From an uncultured delta proteobacterium (lineage in GTDB: Bacteria; Myxococcota_A; Polyangia; Polyangiales; Polyangiaceae), in the NCBI GenBank assembly GCA_903906315.1, contig CAIVJW010000264.1:1-49691 (forward strand): 49,691 nucleotides of DNA, read 5' to 3'. The notes under the pieces were generated by a model, which ran no database searches, was not told the DNA's origin, and saw only the letters and a list, made by a program, of their open reading frames with translations. Below, piece after piece: positions 19,743 to 27,995 of this stretch. Both the position numbers and the translations under genes were made by a program. Numbering within the stretch: position 1 is the stretch's first letter; each line of letters opens with the position of its first letter.

Positions 19743-20225
19743 ATGAAATCGTGGGGACCGGCGCTCTTCCTCACCTCCGCCCTCGGCCTCGCGGCCGCCC
19801 TTTTCGGCTGCGGCGGGCACCCCGTGCCCCCGCCGCCCGGCGGGGCCAAAGCCTGCTGGGACGGCAACGTCGCCACGTGCTCGAGCGAGTGCGACGGCGG
19901 CGGTGCGGTCAGCTGCTACCGCCTCGCGGCGGCCTCGGAGGTCGGGCAGGAGGGCACCGACTTCGGCCGCGCCGAGGGCCTCTACCAGAAGGCCTGTGAC
20001 GGCGGGTACCCGCACGCCTGCGCGCGCCTCGGCCTCGCCTACCAGTCGGGGGCGCTCGGCACCCAGGACGTGCAGCGCGCGAAGGCCATGCTCACGAAGG
20101 GCTGCGCCGGCGGGGTCGCCGTGGCGTGCGGCGCGCTCGCACCCGTCCCGACCTCGACCGAAACGGTCCCGCCGCCGCCGCCGCCGAAGGCGCTGCCGAG
20201 CGCGCAGCCGGCCGCCCCGAACTGA
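19743..20225 (+). CDS. Sel1-repeat lipoprotein
   Basis: 160 aa from the ATG at 19743, with GGAGGG at 19735-19740. The signal ends in ALFGC (Cys23). Residues about 70-130 hold two Sel1-type helical repeats (AEGLYQKACDGGYPHACARL, then AKAMLTKGCAGGVAVACGAL). The C-terminus is Pro-rich. Such lipoproteins usually act as small protein-binding scaffolds in the envelope; no partner is evident here. It is divergent from the c-di-GMP gene and converges on the GH15-like gene with only 24 nt between. Confidence 0.85.
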   Translation: MKSWGPALFLTSALGLAAALFGCGGHPVPPPPGGAKACWDGNVATCSSECDGGGAVSCYRLAAASEVGQEGTDFGRAEGLYQKACDGGYPHACARLGLAYQSGALGTQDVQRAKAMLTKGCAGGVAVACGALAPVPTSTETVPPPPPPKALPSAQPAAPN

Positions 20226-20249
20226 CGGCACGCGCGGCCCGCGTCGGGG

Positions 20250-22931
20250 CTAGCGCCTGCGCCTCCGCGACGCGGCTGCGAGGGCGAGCCCCGCCGCCAG
20301 CGCGACCGCGGACCCGCCGTCCTCGCCGCCCGCCGTCCGGCAGCCGCAGCCGCTCGACGCGCCGTCGCCGGCTCCGCCCCCGCCGGCGGCGCCTCCCGGG
20401 TAGCCTCCGCCGCCGATCGTGCCCGTCGCGCCGCCCTGGCCGATCGCGCCGCCCTGTCCCGAGCCGCCGCCGCCCGTCGTGGCGCCGCCCTGTCCGGAGC
20501 CGCCGCCGCCCTGACCCGCGCCGCCCTGTCCCGCGCCGCCCGCGCCGCCCTGACCCGCGCCGCCCTGACCCCCGCCGCCGAAGCCGCTCTCGTCGAAGTA
20601 GGCGCCGCAGGCCGGATCGGCCGGCGCGCCCTTGGCCGCGAGCGCCAGCGCGTACGCGCCCGCGCCGAAGCCCATCATGGGCGCGTTGAACTTCAGCACG
20701 CCCGTCGACTCGTCGTACGTCTCGGCGAACGCGCCGTAGTTGGCGAGCGATTGCTCGCGCACCCACTTGATCAGGCGATCGGCGCGCGCGTCGTCGCCGC
20801 CGAGCCGCGCCGCGACCGCGCCGCGCAGGTCCGTGAAGACCCACTCCGCGCTGTCGTACTCGCTGCCCCACGGGGAGGTGTCCTCCGGCTGGCCGGCGTG
20901 ATCGGTGCGGTCGTCGTTGCGTGACCAGCCGGCGCCGGCGGGCGCGGCGAGCTTCGCGTCGAGCGCGGCGAACGTGGCCGCGGCGACGACGCCCTTGGGA
21001 TCGAAGAGCCCGAAGGCGATCCCGTCCAGCACCGCCGCGTCGAAGTAGCCGCTGCCGGTCTTGAGCTCCTCCTCGTTCGAGACGAGCGCGTGGGTGCCGT
21101 CGAGCAGCTTGGCCGCGATCGCCTTGCGCAGAGCCACGCCCGCGTCGAGGTACGCCTGCGCGCGCGCCGCGTCGCCCACGCGCGCGGCGAGATCGGCCGC
21201 GTCGCAGAGGCCGCGCGCGGCCGTGATGTTCGTGTACGTCCACGTCCGCTCGCGGCCGTTCCAGTGCGTCTCCCAGATGGACGAGTCCGGGCGCACGAGC
21301 CCGGTCGCCGGGTCGATCAGCGCGACGATCGCGTCGGCGATCTTCGTCGAGACCACCGGCCAGCGCGCGTCGACGAGGCTCTCGTCGCCGGTCGCCCGCT
21401 CGTAGTGTCGCAGCGCCCAGAGATAGAGGCCGAAGCCGTCGAACTCGAGGTTCGGCCCGTAGCCGTTGAAGTCGGTCTCTTCGACGCCGAAGCCCTGATA
21501 GCGCACGAGGCTCACCTGATAGGGAGGCATCGAGTACGGCTTCAGCTCGTTCCAGCCCTGGAATCGGCCCGACTCCGCCGCGAGGCCGAACTCGAGGGCG
21601 CGCCGTGAGGCGTCCTTCAGCCCGAGCGTCGCCATGGCCGCGGCCGCGTACGCGCCGTCGCGCGCCCAGCCGTACGTCCACTCGCCGGGCGGCAGGCTCG
21701 CGAGCACCTGGCCCTGGCCGCGGTGGGTGACCGTCGCCGGCAGCTTCGCGGGCGGGTCGCCGATCGTCGCGCCGAAGCGCGTGTAGCGCGGCTCGCCGTC
21801 CTGGCTCAGGTGCTCGCGGAGGAACGCCGTCTCGTCGGCGACCTGCGCCATCTCGAGCAGCGCCGCGCCGTGCCGCACGAGCGCCTCGTCGTCGCCCGTC
21901 GCGCCGCCCGGGACGCTCACGCCGCCCTGAAATGCGGCCCATTCGGCGATCTCGGCGTCGACGACCGCCTTCGCGCCGCGACCGGCGACGTAGGCGTCGA
22001 GCCAGCCTTGCACGGTCGCGCCGGCGAACGGGTCGCCGTGGTGCGCGAACGCGACGCCGGCCCACGCCTCGCCGCCGGCCGGCACGTCCCCGAGGTCCCA
22101 CTGGAACGCGGTCACCGAGTCGTCCGCCGTCGGCTGGTCGCCGCTCACGTCCCCGAGGTCGCCGCCGGCGGTCACGAGGCCGTAGACGCCCTGGTTCGCC
22201 GGGGTCTTCGACGAGGACGCCGCGTGGTGCGACGGCGCGCCGAGCGCGCGGCCGACCACGACGCCCGCGAAGGCGCGCTCGAGGAAGTCGGCCTTGCCGC
22301 CCGCGCCGTCGAACGCGACCGTCTCGCCGTTCGCGGAGAGGTCGTTCATGACGCCCGGGCGCCCGAAGCCGAGGTGGAAGTTGTGCAGCGAGAAGGCCTG
22401 CACGCCCTTCGCGGTGGCGTTGCCGGTGTTCTGCACGCAAAGGGCCATCACGAAGCCCGCGTGATCGAGCCCGCGCGGCGCGAACGCGTACGTCGTCGTC
22501 ACCAGGGATCCGACCGACTGCACGAGCCTCGCGACGCCCGTCCCGCCCTTCGCGCCGGCCTTCCAGCCCGCGTAGCCGCTCGCGTCGGCGTCGAGGTCGG
22601 CCCCGTCGAGCCACGACTGGCCCGAGCCGGCGCGGAGGCCGAAGTACGCGTCGAAGAGCAGATCGCGCGACGGCACGGCCTGCGGCTGGTTGCCGACCCA
22701 CACCTCGCTGCCGTTGGCGTCGAGCGTGGGCTCCTCCGCCGCGAACAGGTGCTCGCGGAAGTGGGTGAGCTTGCCTTGCGCGAGGTCGATCAGGAGCGCC
22801 CCGCGCCCGTTCGAGGAAGAAAGTCGCGAGAACGTGCGTTGCACCGGCAGCTCGGCCCGGGCGCCGGGCGTGGCCGCGGCGCAGGCGAGGGCGAAGGAGA
22901 GCGCGGAGAGAGGACGTCGCAGGGAGGCCAT
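20250..22931 (-). CDS. secreted GH15-like glycoside hydrolase with MYXO-CTERM tail
   Basis: 893 aa from the ATG at 22931; the open frame upstream is not coding-like. A Sec signal is at 1-26 (ending ARA). An N-terminal beta-rich region (to about 300) precedes an (alpha/alpha)6-barrel-like region. It has glucoamylase-family landmarks: WTYGWARDGAYAAAAMATLG, YGPNLEFDGFGLYLWAL and SSIWETHWNG, with a candidate general acid at Glu554. A Gly/Gln linker runs from about 784 to 860. The last 33 residues, GCGCRTAGGEDGG plus a hydrophobic stretch and an Arg cluster, are a MYXO-CTERM sorting signal, implying export and surface attachment. The substrate is probably an alpha-glucan but is not proven. Confidence 0.88.
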   Translation of the reverse strand: MASLRRPLSALSFALACAAATPGARAELPVQRTFSRLSSSNGRGALLIDLAQGKLTHFREHLFAAEEPTLDANGSEVWVGNQPQAVPSRDLLFDAYFGLRAGSGQSWLDGADLDADASGYAGWKAGAKGGTGVARLVQSVGSLVTTTYAFAPRGLDHAGFVMALCVQNTGNATAKGVQAFSLHNFHLGFGRPGVMNDLSANGETVAFDGAGGKADFLERAFAGVVVGRALGAPSHHAASSSKTPANQGVYGLVTAGGDLGDVSGDQPTADDSVTAFQWDLGDVPAGGEAWAGVAFAHHGDPFAGATVQGWLDAYVAGRGAKAVVDAEIAEWAAFQGGVSVPGGATGDDEALVRHGAALLEMAQVADETAFLREHLSQDGEPRYTRFGATIGDPPAKLPATVTHRGQGQVLASLPPGEWTYGWARDGAYAAAAMATLGLKDASRRALEFGLAAESGRFQGWNELKPYSMPPYQVSLVRYQGFGVEETDFNGYGPNLEFDGFGLYLWALRHYERATGDESLVDARWPVVSTKIADAIVALIDPATGLVRPDSSIWETHWNGRERTWTYTNITAARGLCDAADLAARVGDAARAQAYLDAGVALRKAIAAKLLDGTHALVSNEEELKTGSGYFDAAVLDGIAFGLFDPKGVVAAATFAALDAKLAAPAGAGWSRNDDRTDHAGQPEDTSPWGSEYDSAEWVFTDLRGAVAARLGGDDARADRLIKWVREQSLANYGAFAETYDESTGVLKFNAPMMGFGAGAYALALAAKGAPADPACGAYFDESGFGGGGQGGAGQGGAGGAGQGGAGQGGGGSGQGGATTGGGGSGQGGAIGQGGATGTIGGGGYPGGAAGGGGAGDGASSGCGCRTAGGEDGGSAVALAAGLALAAASRRRRR

Positions 22932-23111
22932 CGCGCGCGATCGTAGCGCAAAGCCGCGGCGCGGCGGGGGTGTAACCGGCCGCCGATCCGCGGCGTTCTG
23001 TGCCTTGCGAGGCGGTGCGTGGTAACGGCACCCTCGCCGCGCGTGCGGGGGCCCGGTGGCCCCGGCTCCGCAGGCGGATCGCGGCGCGTAGCGCCCGTCG
23101 AGGAGGCATTC

Positions 23112-23663
23112 ATGTCCGGCATGTTCCAAGCGTCTCGGTTCGTACTCGCCGCGCTGTCCGTCACGGCCCTCGGGCTCGTCGCGTGCAAGTCCACGCCCAC
23201 GGTCGAGCCGAAGACCGAGGCCGCCGCGAAGGCCGCGCCGGTCGCCGCGCCGCAGCCGGTCAAGAAGGCCGACGTCGCCTCGCCTTCGAGCGGCTCGATC
23301 CACATCGACGAGAAGATCACGAAGCTCTGCGGCGACCTTCCGGAGGCGCACTTCGCGTTCGACTCGGCCGAGGTCGGCCCCACCGCCGGCGCCCTGCTCG
23401 ACCCGCTCGCGCGCTGCTTCGTCAGCGGGCCCGGCAAGGGCAAGGGCCTGCGCACGGTCGGCCACGCCGACGCGCGCGGCGAGACCGAGTACAACTTCGC
23501 GCTCGGGATGAAGCGCGCCGCGAGCATCTCGGCCTATCTCCAGGGCAAGGGCATGGAGAAGGGCCGCCTCGAGTCGACCTCGAAGGGCGAGCTCGAGGCG
23601 ACCGGCGAGGACGAGTCGGGCTGGGCGCGCGACCGCAAGGTCGAGATCTTCCTTTCGGAGTAG
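23112..23663 (+). CDS. pal: peptidoglycan-associated lipoprotein (OmpA-like)
   Basis: 183 aa from the ATG at 23112, with AGGAGG 5 nt upstream. The signal ends in GLVAC (Cys25). A Lys/Ala/Pro-rich spacer is followed by an OmpA-type peptidoglycan-binding domain (about 75-183) with AHFAFDSAEV and GHADARGETEYNFALGMKRA, carrying the Asp and Arg that bind diaminopimelate. It tethers the outer membrane to peptidoglycan and works with TolB. It is the first gene of the tol operon here, whereas in E. coli pal is downstream of tolB. It is divergent from the GH15-like gene. Confidence 0.92.
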   Translation: MSGMFQASRFVLAALSVTALGLVACKSTPTVEPKTEAAAKAAPVAAPQPVKKADVASPSSGSIHIDEKITKLCGDLPEAHFAFDSAEVGPTAGALLDPLARCFVSGPGKGKGLRTVGHADARGETEYNFALGMKRAASISAYLQGKGMEKGRLESTSKGELEATGEDESGWARDRKVEIFLSE

Positions 23664-23699
23664 CGGGGCCCGCGCTACGGACCCCTCGTGCGAGGCCTC

Positions 23700-24431
23700 A
23701 TGTTGCTGCTCATCCCGGACAAAGCCGCGGCCATCCCGATCAAGCTCGATCCGGTGTCCCTCGTGCTCCACGCCTCGGGGCCCGTGTTCGTGGTCGTGTG
23801 GACCCTGGTCGCGGCCGCCGCGCTCGTCTGGGTGATCGCCGTCCTCAAGCTGCTGCAGGTCTCGCGGCTCGGCGCGGCGCAGCGCCGGTTCGAGGTGGAG
23901 GCCGCCGCGTGCCGCGCGCCCGAGGAGCTCTTCGCGATGGCGCGGCGGCACCCCGAAGCGCCCGGCGCGCGCGTCGTGATCGAGCTCTCGAAGCGCGCCG
24001 GCACGCCCAAGCTGCTCGAGGCGATCGCGCGCCGCGCCCTCGTCGACGAGCAGCTCCGCGCCTCGTCGCTCATGCCGACGCTCTCGTCCATCGCCGCCGC
24101 GTCGCCCTTCGTGGGCCTCTTCGGCACGGTCTACGGCATCATGGACGCCTTCCTCCGCATCGGTCAGGAGAAGAGCGCGTCCTTGCCCGTCGTCGCGCCC
24201 GCGATCGGCGAGGCGCTCATCGCCACGGCGATCGGCCTGTTCGCGGCCATCCCGGCGGTCGTCGCGTACAACGCGCTCGCGAAGCGCATCGACGATCTCC
24301 TCTCGGTCCTCGAGGCGGGCGCGTCCGCGTGGGTCCTCGTCGCGGCCGACGCGCACGAGGACACCGTGCCCGTGATGCTCCAGAAGCCGTCGACGCGGCC
24401 GCCGATGGCGCCGCCGATCCCGCGGGTCTGA
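23700..24431 (+). CDS. tolQ: TolQ/ExbB-type proton channel subunit
   Basis: 243 aa from the ATG at 23700, chosen because GAGG lies 4 nt upstream; a GTG at 23688 would add four residues. Three membrane segments are expected: about residues 20-45, 125-150 and 165-190. The last two carry the family signatures [20 protein letters not shown] and [22 protein letters not shown], with the conserved Thr and Gly residues. With TolR it forms the proton-driven inner-membrane motor. It lies 36 nt after pal and 8 nt before tolR. Confidence 0.93.
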   Translation: MLLLIPDKAAAIPIKLDPVSLVLHASGPVFVVVWTLVAAAALVWVIAVLKLLQVSRLGAAQRRFEVEAAACRAPEELFAMARRHPEAPGARVVIELSKRAGTPKLLEAIARRALVDEQLRASSLMPTLSSIAAASPFVGLFGTVYGIMDAFLRIGQEKSASLPVVAPAIGEALIATAIGLFAAIPAVVAYNALAKRIDDLLSVLEAGASAWVLVAADAHEDTVPVMLQKPSTRPPMAPPIPRV

Positions 24432-24439
24432 GCCGCGCC

Positions 24440-24865
24440 ATGGCGATGGGACTCGGCGGCGGCCGCAAGAGCAAGGGGTTCAGCGAGATCAACGTCACGC
24501 CGCTCGTCGACGTGATGCTGGTGCTCCTCGTCGTCTTCATGGTGACGGCGCCTCTCCTCACCGCGGGCCTGCGCGTCGAGCTGCCCAACGTCGACGCGCA
24601 GAGCGCGCCGGTGAAGGACACGAAGCTCGTCGTCACGGTGACCCGCGAGGAGAAGATCCTCTTCGGCGAGGACGACGTGACCGCGCGCATCGAGGAGGTG
24701 CTCCTCAAGAACGATCGCGTGCAAAAGGAGAAGGAGCTCTACATCCGCGCCGACAAGAACGCGCGCTACGGCGCCGTCGCGCGCGTCGTGGCGGCCGCGC
24801 GCGCCGCGGGCGTCGAGGGGCTCAACCTGCTCGTCGAGCCCGAGCCGGTCGAGGAGGCCAGATGA
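24440..24865 (+). CDS. tolR: TolR/ExbD-type motor subunit
   Basis: 141 aa, ATG at 24440. After a basic N-terminus comes the signature INVTPLVDVMLVLLVVFMV, a single membrane helix with the proton-carrying Asp24. The periplasmic domain follows (TKLVVTVTREEKILFGEDD, then YIRADKNARYGAVARVVAAAR). It couples proton flow through TolQ to force on TolA. Its stop overlaps the start of tolA (ATGA). Confidence 0.94.
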   Translation: MAMGLGGGRKSKGFSEINVTPLVDVMLVLLVVFMVTAPLLTAGLRVELPNVDAQSAPVKDTKLVVTVTREEKILFGEDDVTARIEEVLLKNDRVQKEKELYIRADKNARYGAVARVVAAARAAGVEGLNLLVEPEPVEEAR

Positions 24866-25677
24866 CCTCCGGCCGGGCGAGCGATTTTCGCCCGCTGGAG
24901 ATCGCGATCGCCGTCGCGTTCGCGCTCGCGGTGGAGTGCACCGCGGCCCTCGCGCTCTCCGCCTCCGCGCTCGACCGCCCCGCCATGGTGCCGGAGATCG
25001 ACAAGGGCCAGGCCGTGCCCGTGAAGGTCATCCCCGTGCTCGACCTCGACTCGCCCCTGCTCAAGCTCGGCGGCAAGAGGGACAAGTACAAGCTGCCCGA
25101 CCGCTGGGTGCGGCAGGCGCCGGTCGCGCGCGTCGAGGAGAAGGTCTTCGCGTCGACGAAGGCCGGCAAGAACGCGAAGGACATCCCCGCCCCCGACAAG
25201 CGGATCGCCGACGCCGGCACCAAGCCGCCGCCCGAGGACGCCGCCGTCGCGAAGCAGGTCGACACGCCGCTCGTCGAGCCGCCCGACGCCGCGCCGCCCG
25301 CGAACGTCGACACCGAGGGGCACGCCGACGGCGTGAAGGAGGGCACCGAGACCGACCCGCTCAAGGCGCGCGCGGTCGACCTTTACCGCGCCCGCATCGC
25401 CGGCTGGTTCTCCGGCCGGTTCCGCGTGTCGGGATCGGGCCTGGCGGGCGACGAGCTCACGCGGGTCCGCGTGCGCGCGACGGTCGAGCTCAGCGGCCGC
25501 ACGGTCTCGGGCTACGTCGTCACGCCGAGCGGCAACGCCGCCTTCGACGCGGCCGCGCGCCAGACCCTCGAGGCCGTCAAAGGGCAGGAGATCCCGCCCC
25601 CGCCCGAGAACTACCCCGACGTCGTGCAGAGCCGGATTCAGGTCACGTTCGTGTGCAAGGAAGGTCGATGCGATTGA
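24862..25677 (+). CDS. tolA: TolA/TonB-like energy transducer
   Basis: 271 aa, ATG at 24862 overlapping the tolR stop; GAGGAGG lies inside tolR. One N-terminal membrane helix (about 12-34) is followed by a Pro/Lys/Asp-rich periplasmic spacer of about 130 residues. The C-terminal domain (about 175-271) reads GNAAFDAAARQTLEAVKGQ and SRIQVTFVCKEGRCD, as in TonB/TolA C-domains. It lacks the long Ala/Lys helix of E. coli TolA. Position between tolR and tolB favours the TolA role, though the C-domain alone would also fit TonB. Confidence 0.88.
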   Translation: MTSGRASDFRPLEIAIAVAFALAVECTAALALSASALDRPAMVPEIDKGQAVPVKVIPVLDLDSPLLKLGGKRDKYKLPDRWVRQAPVARVEEKVFASTKAGKNAKDIPAPDKRIADAGTKPPPEDAAVAKQVDTPLVEPPDAAPPANVDTEGHADGVKEGTETDPLKARAVDLYRARIAGWFSGRFRVSGSGLAGDELTRVRVRATVELSGRTVSGYVVTPSGNAAFDAAARQTLEAVKGQEIPPPPENYPDVVQSRIQVTFVCKEGRCD

Positions 25678-27032
25678 GTATCTGGTCACGCCCGGGCCGC
25701 GCGCGGCCCCGAACTCGGGGGTCGCGGATCGCCGCGATCGTGATCGCCGCGGCCGCGGTCGCCCCCCCCGCCGGAGCGCAGCCGGCCGCGGACAAGCCCC
25801 CGAACCCCGACGATCTGCTCGGCAACATCGTGGTCGTCGCGGGCGCGGGTCGGCCTCTGCCGAAGATCGCCGTGCTGCCGTCGCTCGCCTCCGAGATGGA
25901 GGACGTCACCATTCGCAGCGTCGCGCGGCGCGATCTCGAGCTCTGCGGCGAGTTCGAGCTGCTAACCGACTCCTCGGCTCCGGAGGGCCTCTATCTGGCC
26001 GACTCCCCGGTCGACGTGAAGGCCTGGGCCGGCAAGGGCGTCGAGGCCGTCGTCAAGGTCACCGGCAAGCCGCTCGCCGGCGGCAAGGCCGAGCTCCGCG
26101 GCCTCGCGTACTTCGTCAATCGAGGCGCGGCGCCGGTGCTGGACAAGCGCTTCGTCGTGGACGCGAGCGCGATCCGCGTCGAGTCGCACCGCGTGTCCGA
26201 CCTGCTCATCGGCGCGCTCACCGGCCAGAGCGGCGGCTTCGCCAGCCGCATGACCTTCGCCTCGGGGATGGGCAAGCTGCGCCGCGTCTACACCATCGAC
26301 GCCGACGGCAACGACCCCAAGTCCGTCACGCCTCTCGACCAGCAGGCCATCGCGCCGGCGTTTGGCCCGCACGAGGATCTCTTCTACGCAGGCAGCGCGG
26401 GCGAGGGCGCCCCGTTCCTCGCGCGCCTCGCGGGCGGAGGCCTCGTCCCGCTCGGCGTCCGCGGGTCGGTCTACGGCGTCGCCTTCTCGCGCGACCGCAC
26501 CAAGGTCGCCTTCTCGATCGGCGAAGGCGACACGGTGAGGGTGTTCACGGGCCCGGATCCGCTGTCGCTCACGCCCGCCTCGGAGGTCGGCATGGCGATG
26601 CACCCGGCCTTCACGCCGAGCGGCAAGCTCGCCTTCTCGGGCGAGGGTCGCTACGGCCAGCGCATCTACGTCGACGGCAAGCCCGCGTCGCCCGAGGGGC
26701 TCAACGCCTCGGCGCCCGTCTTCTGCAATCACCCGGACGGCGTGCGCCTCGTCTACCAGGTGGGAGTCGGCAAGAACACCGACCTCGTCTCGAGCGCGGA
26801 GCACGGCGGCGGGATCGCGCGCCTCACGCAGAACCAGGGTCGCAATGGCTATCCGGCGTGCAGCCCGGACGGCCGACTCGTGGCCTTCTTCAGCACCCGC
26901 ACGGCGGGCGAGGGCCCGGGCCTCTACGTCATGCGCCTCGACGGCGGTCGCCCCAAGCGCGTCTCCACGCTCCTCGGCGACTCGCTGCGCTGGGACCCGC
27001 TGCCCGCGGGGCGCGCGGCCGAGGTGAAGTGA
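25668..27032 (+). CDS. tolB: Tol-Pal system periplasmic protein TolB
   Basis: 454 aa, ATG at 25668 overlapping tolA by 10 nt, with AAGGAAGG upstream. A signal peptide ends near APPAGAQ (about residue 39). An N-terminal alpha/beta domain (about 60-190) precedes a six-bladed propeller built from PD40/WD40-like repeats (PAFGPHEDLFYAGS, VAFSRDRTKVAFSIG, PAFTPSGKLAFSGEG, PACSPDGRLVAFFSTR). This is the classic TolB layout. It should bind Pal and the TolA C-domain and help outer-membrane constriction at division. Confidence 0.94.
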   Translation: MRLSIWSRPGRARPRTRGSRIAAIVIAAAAVAPPAGAQPAADKPPNPDDLLGNIVVVAGAGRPLPKIAVLPSLASEMEDVTIRSVARRDLELCGEFELLTDSSAPEGLYLADSPVDVKAWAGKGVEAVVKVTGKPLAGGKAELRGLAYFVNRGAAPVLDKRFVVDASAIRVESHRVSDLLIGALTGQSGGFASRMTFASGMGKLRRVYTIDADGNDPKSVTPLDQQAIAPAFGPHEDLFYAGSAGEGAPFLARLAGGGLVPLGVRGSVYGVAFSRDRTKVAFSIGEGDTVRVFTGPDPLSLTPASEVGMAMHPAFTPSGKLAFSGEGRYGQRIYVDGKPASPEGLNASAPVFCNHPDGVRLVYQVGVGKNTDLVSSAEHGGGIARLTQNQGRNGYPACSPDGRLVAFFSTRTAGEGPGLYVMRLDGGRPKRVSTLLGDSLRWDPLPAGRAAEVK

Positions 27033-27039
27033 GGCCCGC

Positions 27040-27888
27040 GTGCAGCCCGTGACGCCGCGGCCGCCCGCCGAGCGCGACGCGCGCCGCGACATCGTCGAGG
27101 TCTGCCGCCGCATCTACGCGCGCGGCTGGCTGGCCGCGACCGACGGCAACGTCTCCGTCCGGCTCGGCGACGACCGCGTGCTCACGACGCCGACCGGCGT
27201 GCACAAGGGCTATCTGCGCGAGGACGACCTCCTCGTCGTCGACCGCCGCGGCCGGCGCGTCTCCGGCACGCGCGGGCCCTCGAGCGAGATCGCCATGCAC
27301 CTCGCCGCCTACGACGTGCGCCCCGACGTCGGCGCGGTCGTCCACGCGCACCCGACCAACTGCATCGCGTTCTCCCTCGCCGGCGTGAGCCTCGCGCAGT
27401 GCCTGCTGCCCGAGGTGGTCTTCACGTTCGGATCGATCCCGACCACGGCCTACACCACGCCGACGACCGAGGAGGTGCCGAACGAGGTCCGGCGCTGGCT
27501 CGTGGGCTTCGACGCGATGATCCTCGACCGCCACGGCAGCCTCACCGTCGGCGCGGACGTCTACGCGGCCTACGACAAGCTCGAGCGCATGGAGCACGTC
27601 GCCGAGATCACCCTGCGCGCCCGCATGCTCGGCCCCATCCGCCCGCTCGAACCGGCGCAGGTCGAGAGGCTGCGCGAGGTGGGTCGCGGCCTCGGCCTGC
27701 CCGATCGCACGATCCTCCCGAGCCCGTGCGACCATTGCAATGCGTGCCCGAGCGGCAAGGCCGCGGCCGCGCCCCCGCTCCCGCCGCCGGGACACGCGCC
27801 CCTGCCGCTCGCGGCCGACCGCGAGGACCTCGTCCGCCGCGTGACCGAGTCGCTCTCGGCGACCCTCGCCCGCCCGCGCGGTCGGTAG
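27040..27888 (+). CDS. class II aldolase/adducin-family protein
   Basis: 282 aa from a GTG at 27040, only 7 nt after tolB, so probably part of the tol operon. Family marks are present: WLAATDGNVSVR, the catalytic Glu in GPSSEIAMH, the zinc ligands in VVHAHPTN, and the later His in DRHGSLTVG. Members include fuculose-phosphate aldolase, ribulose-phosphate epimerase and methylthioribulose-phosphate dehydratase; the substrate cannot be chosen here. Beyond the normal fold it has an unusual tail with CDHCNACPSG and a Pro-rich stretch. Its job next to Tol-Pal is unknown. Confidence 0.88.
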   Translation: MQPVTPRPPAERDARRDIVEVCRRIYARGWLAATDGNVSVRLGDDRVLTTPTGVHKGYLREDDLLVVDRRGRRVSGTRGPSSEIAMHLAAYDVRPDVGAVVHAHPTNCIAFSLAGVSLAQCLLPEVVFTFGSIPTTAYTTPTTEEVPNEVRRWLVGFDAMILDRHGSLTVGADVYAAYDKLERMEHVAEITLRARMLGPIRPLEPAQVERLREVGRGLGLPDRTILPSPCDHCNACPSGKAAAAPPLPPPGHAPLPLAADREDLVRRVTESLSATLARPRGR

Positions 27889-27892
27889 CGCG

Positions 27893-27907
27893 GCGCAGGG
27901 CCTGCGC
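27893..27907 (+). terminator. possible terminator of the tol operon
   Basis: GCGCAG (27893-27898) and CTGCGC (27902-27907) form a 6-bp stem with a 3-nt loop, 4 nt after the aldolase stop. Confidence 0.35.
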
Positions 27908-27995
27908 GGCAGCGCTCGCGTCGCGGCGCGCGCGACCCTTTGCCGGCCTGCGGCGCTTGACGGCGCTCCGGGCGGGCTGTTCGATGCCGCCCGCC

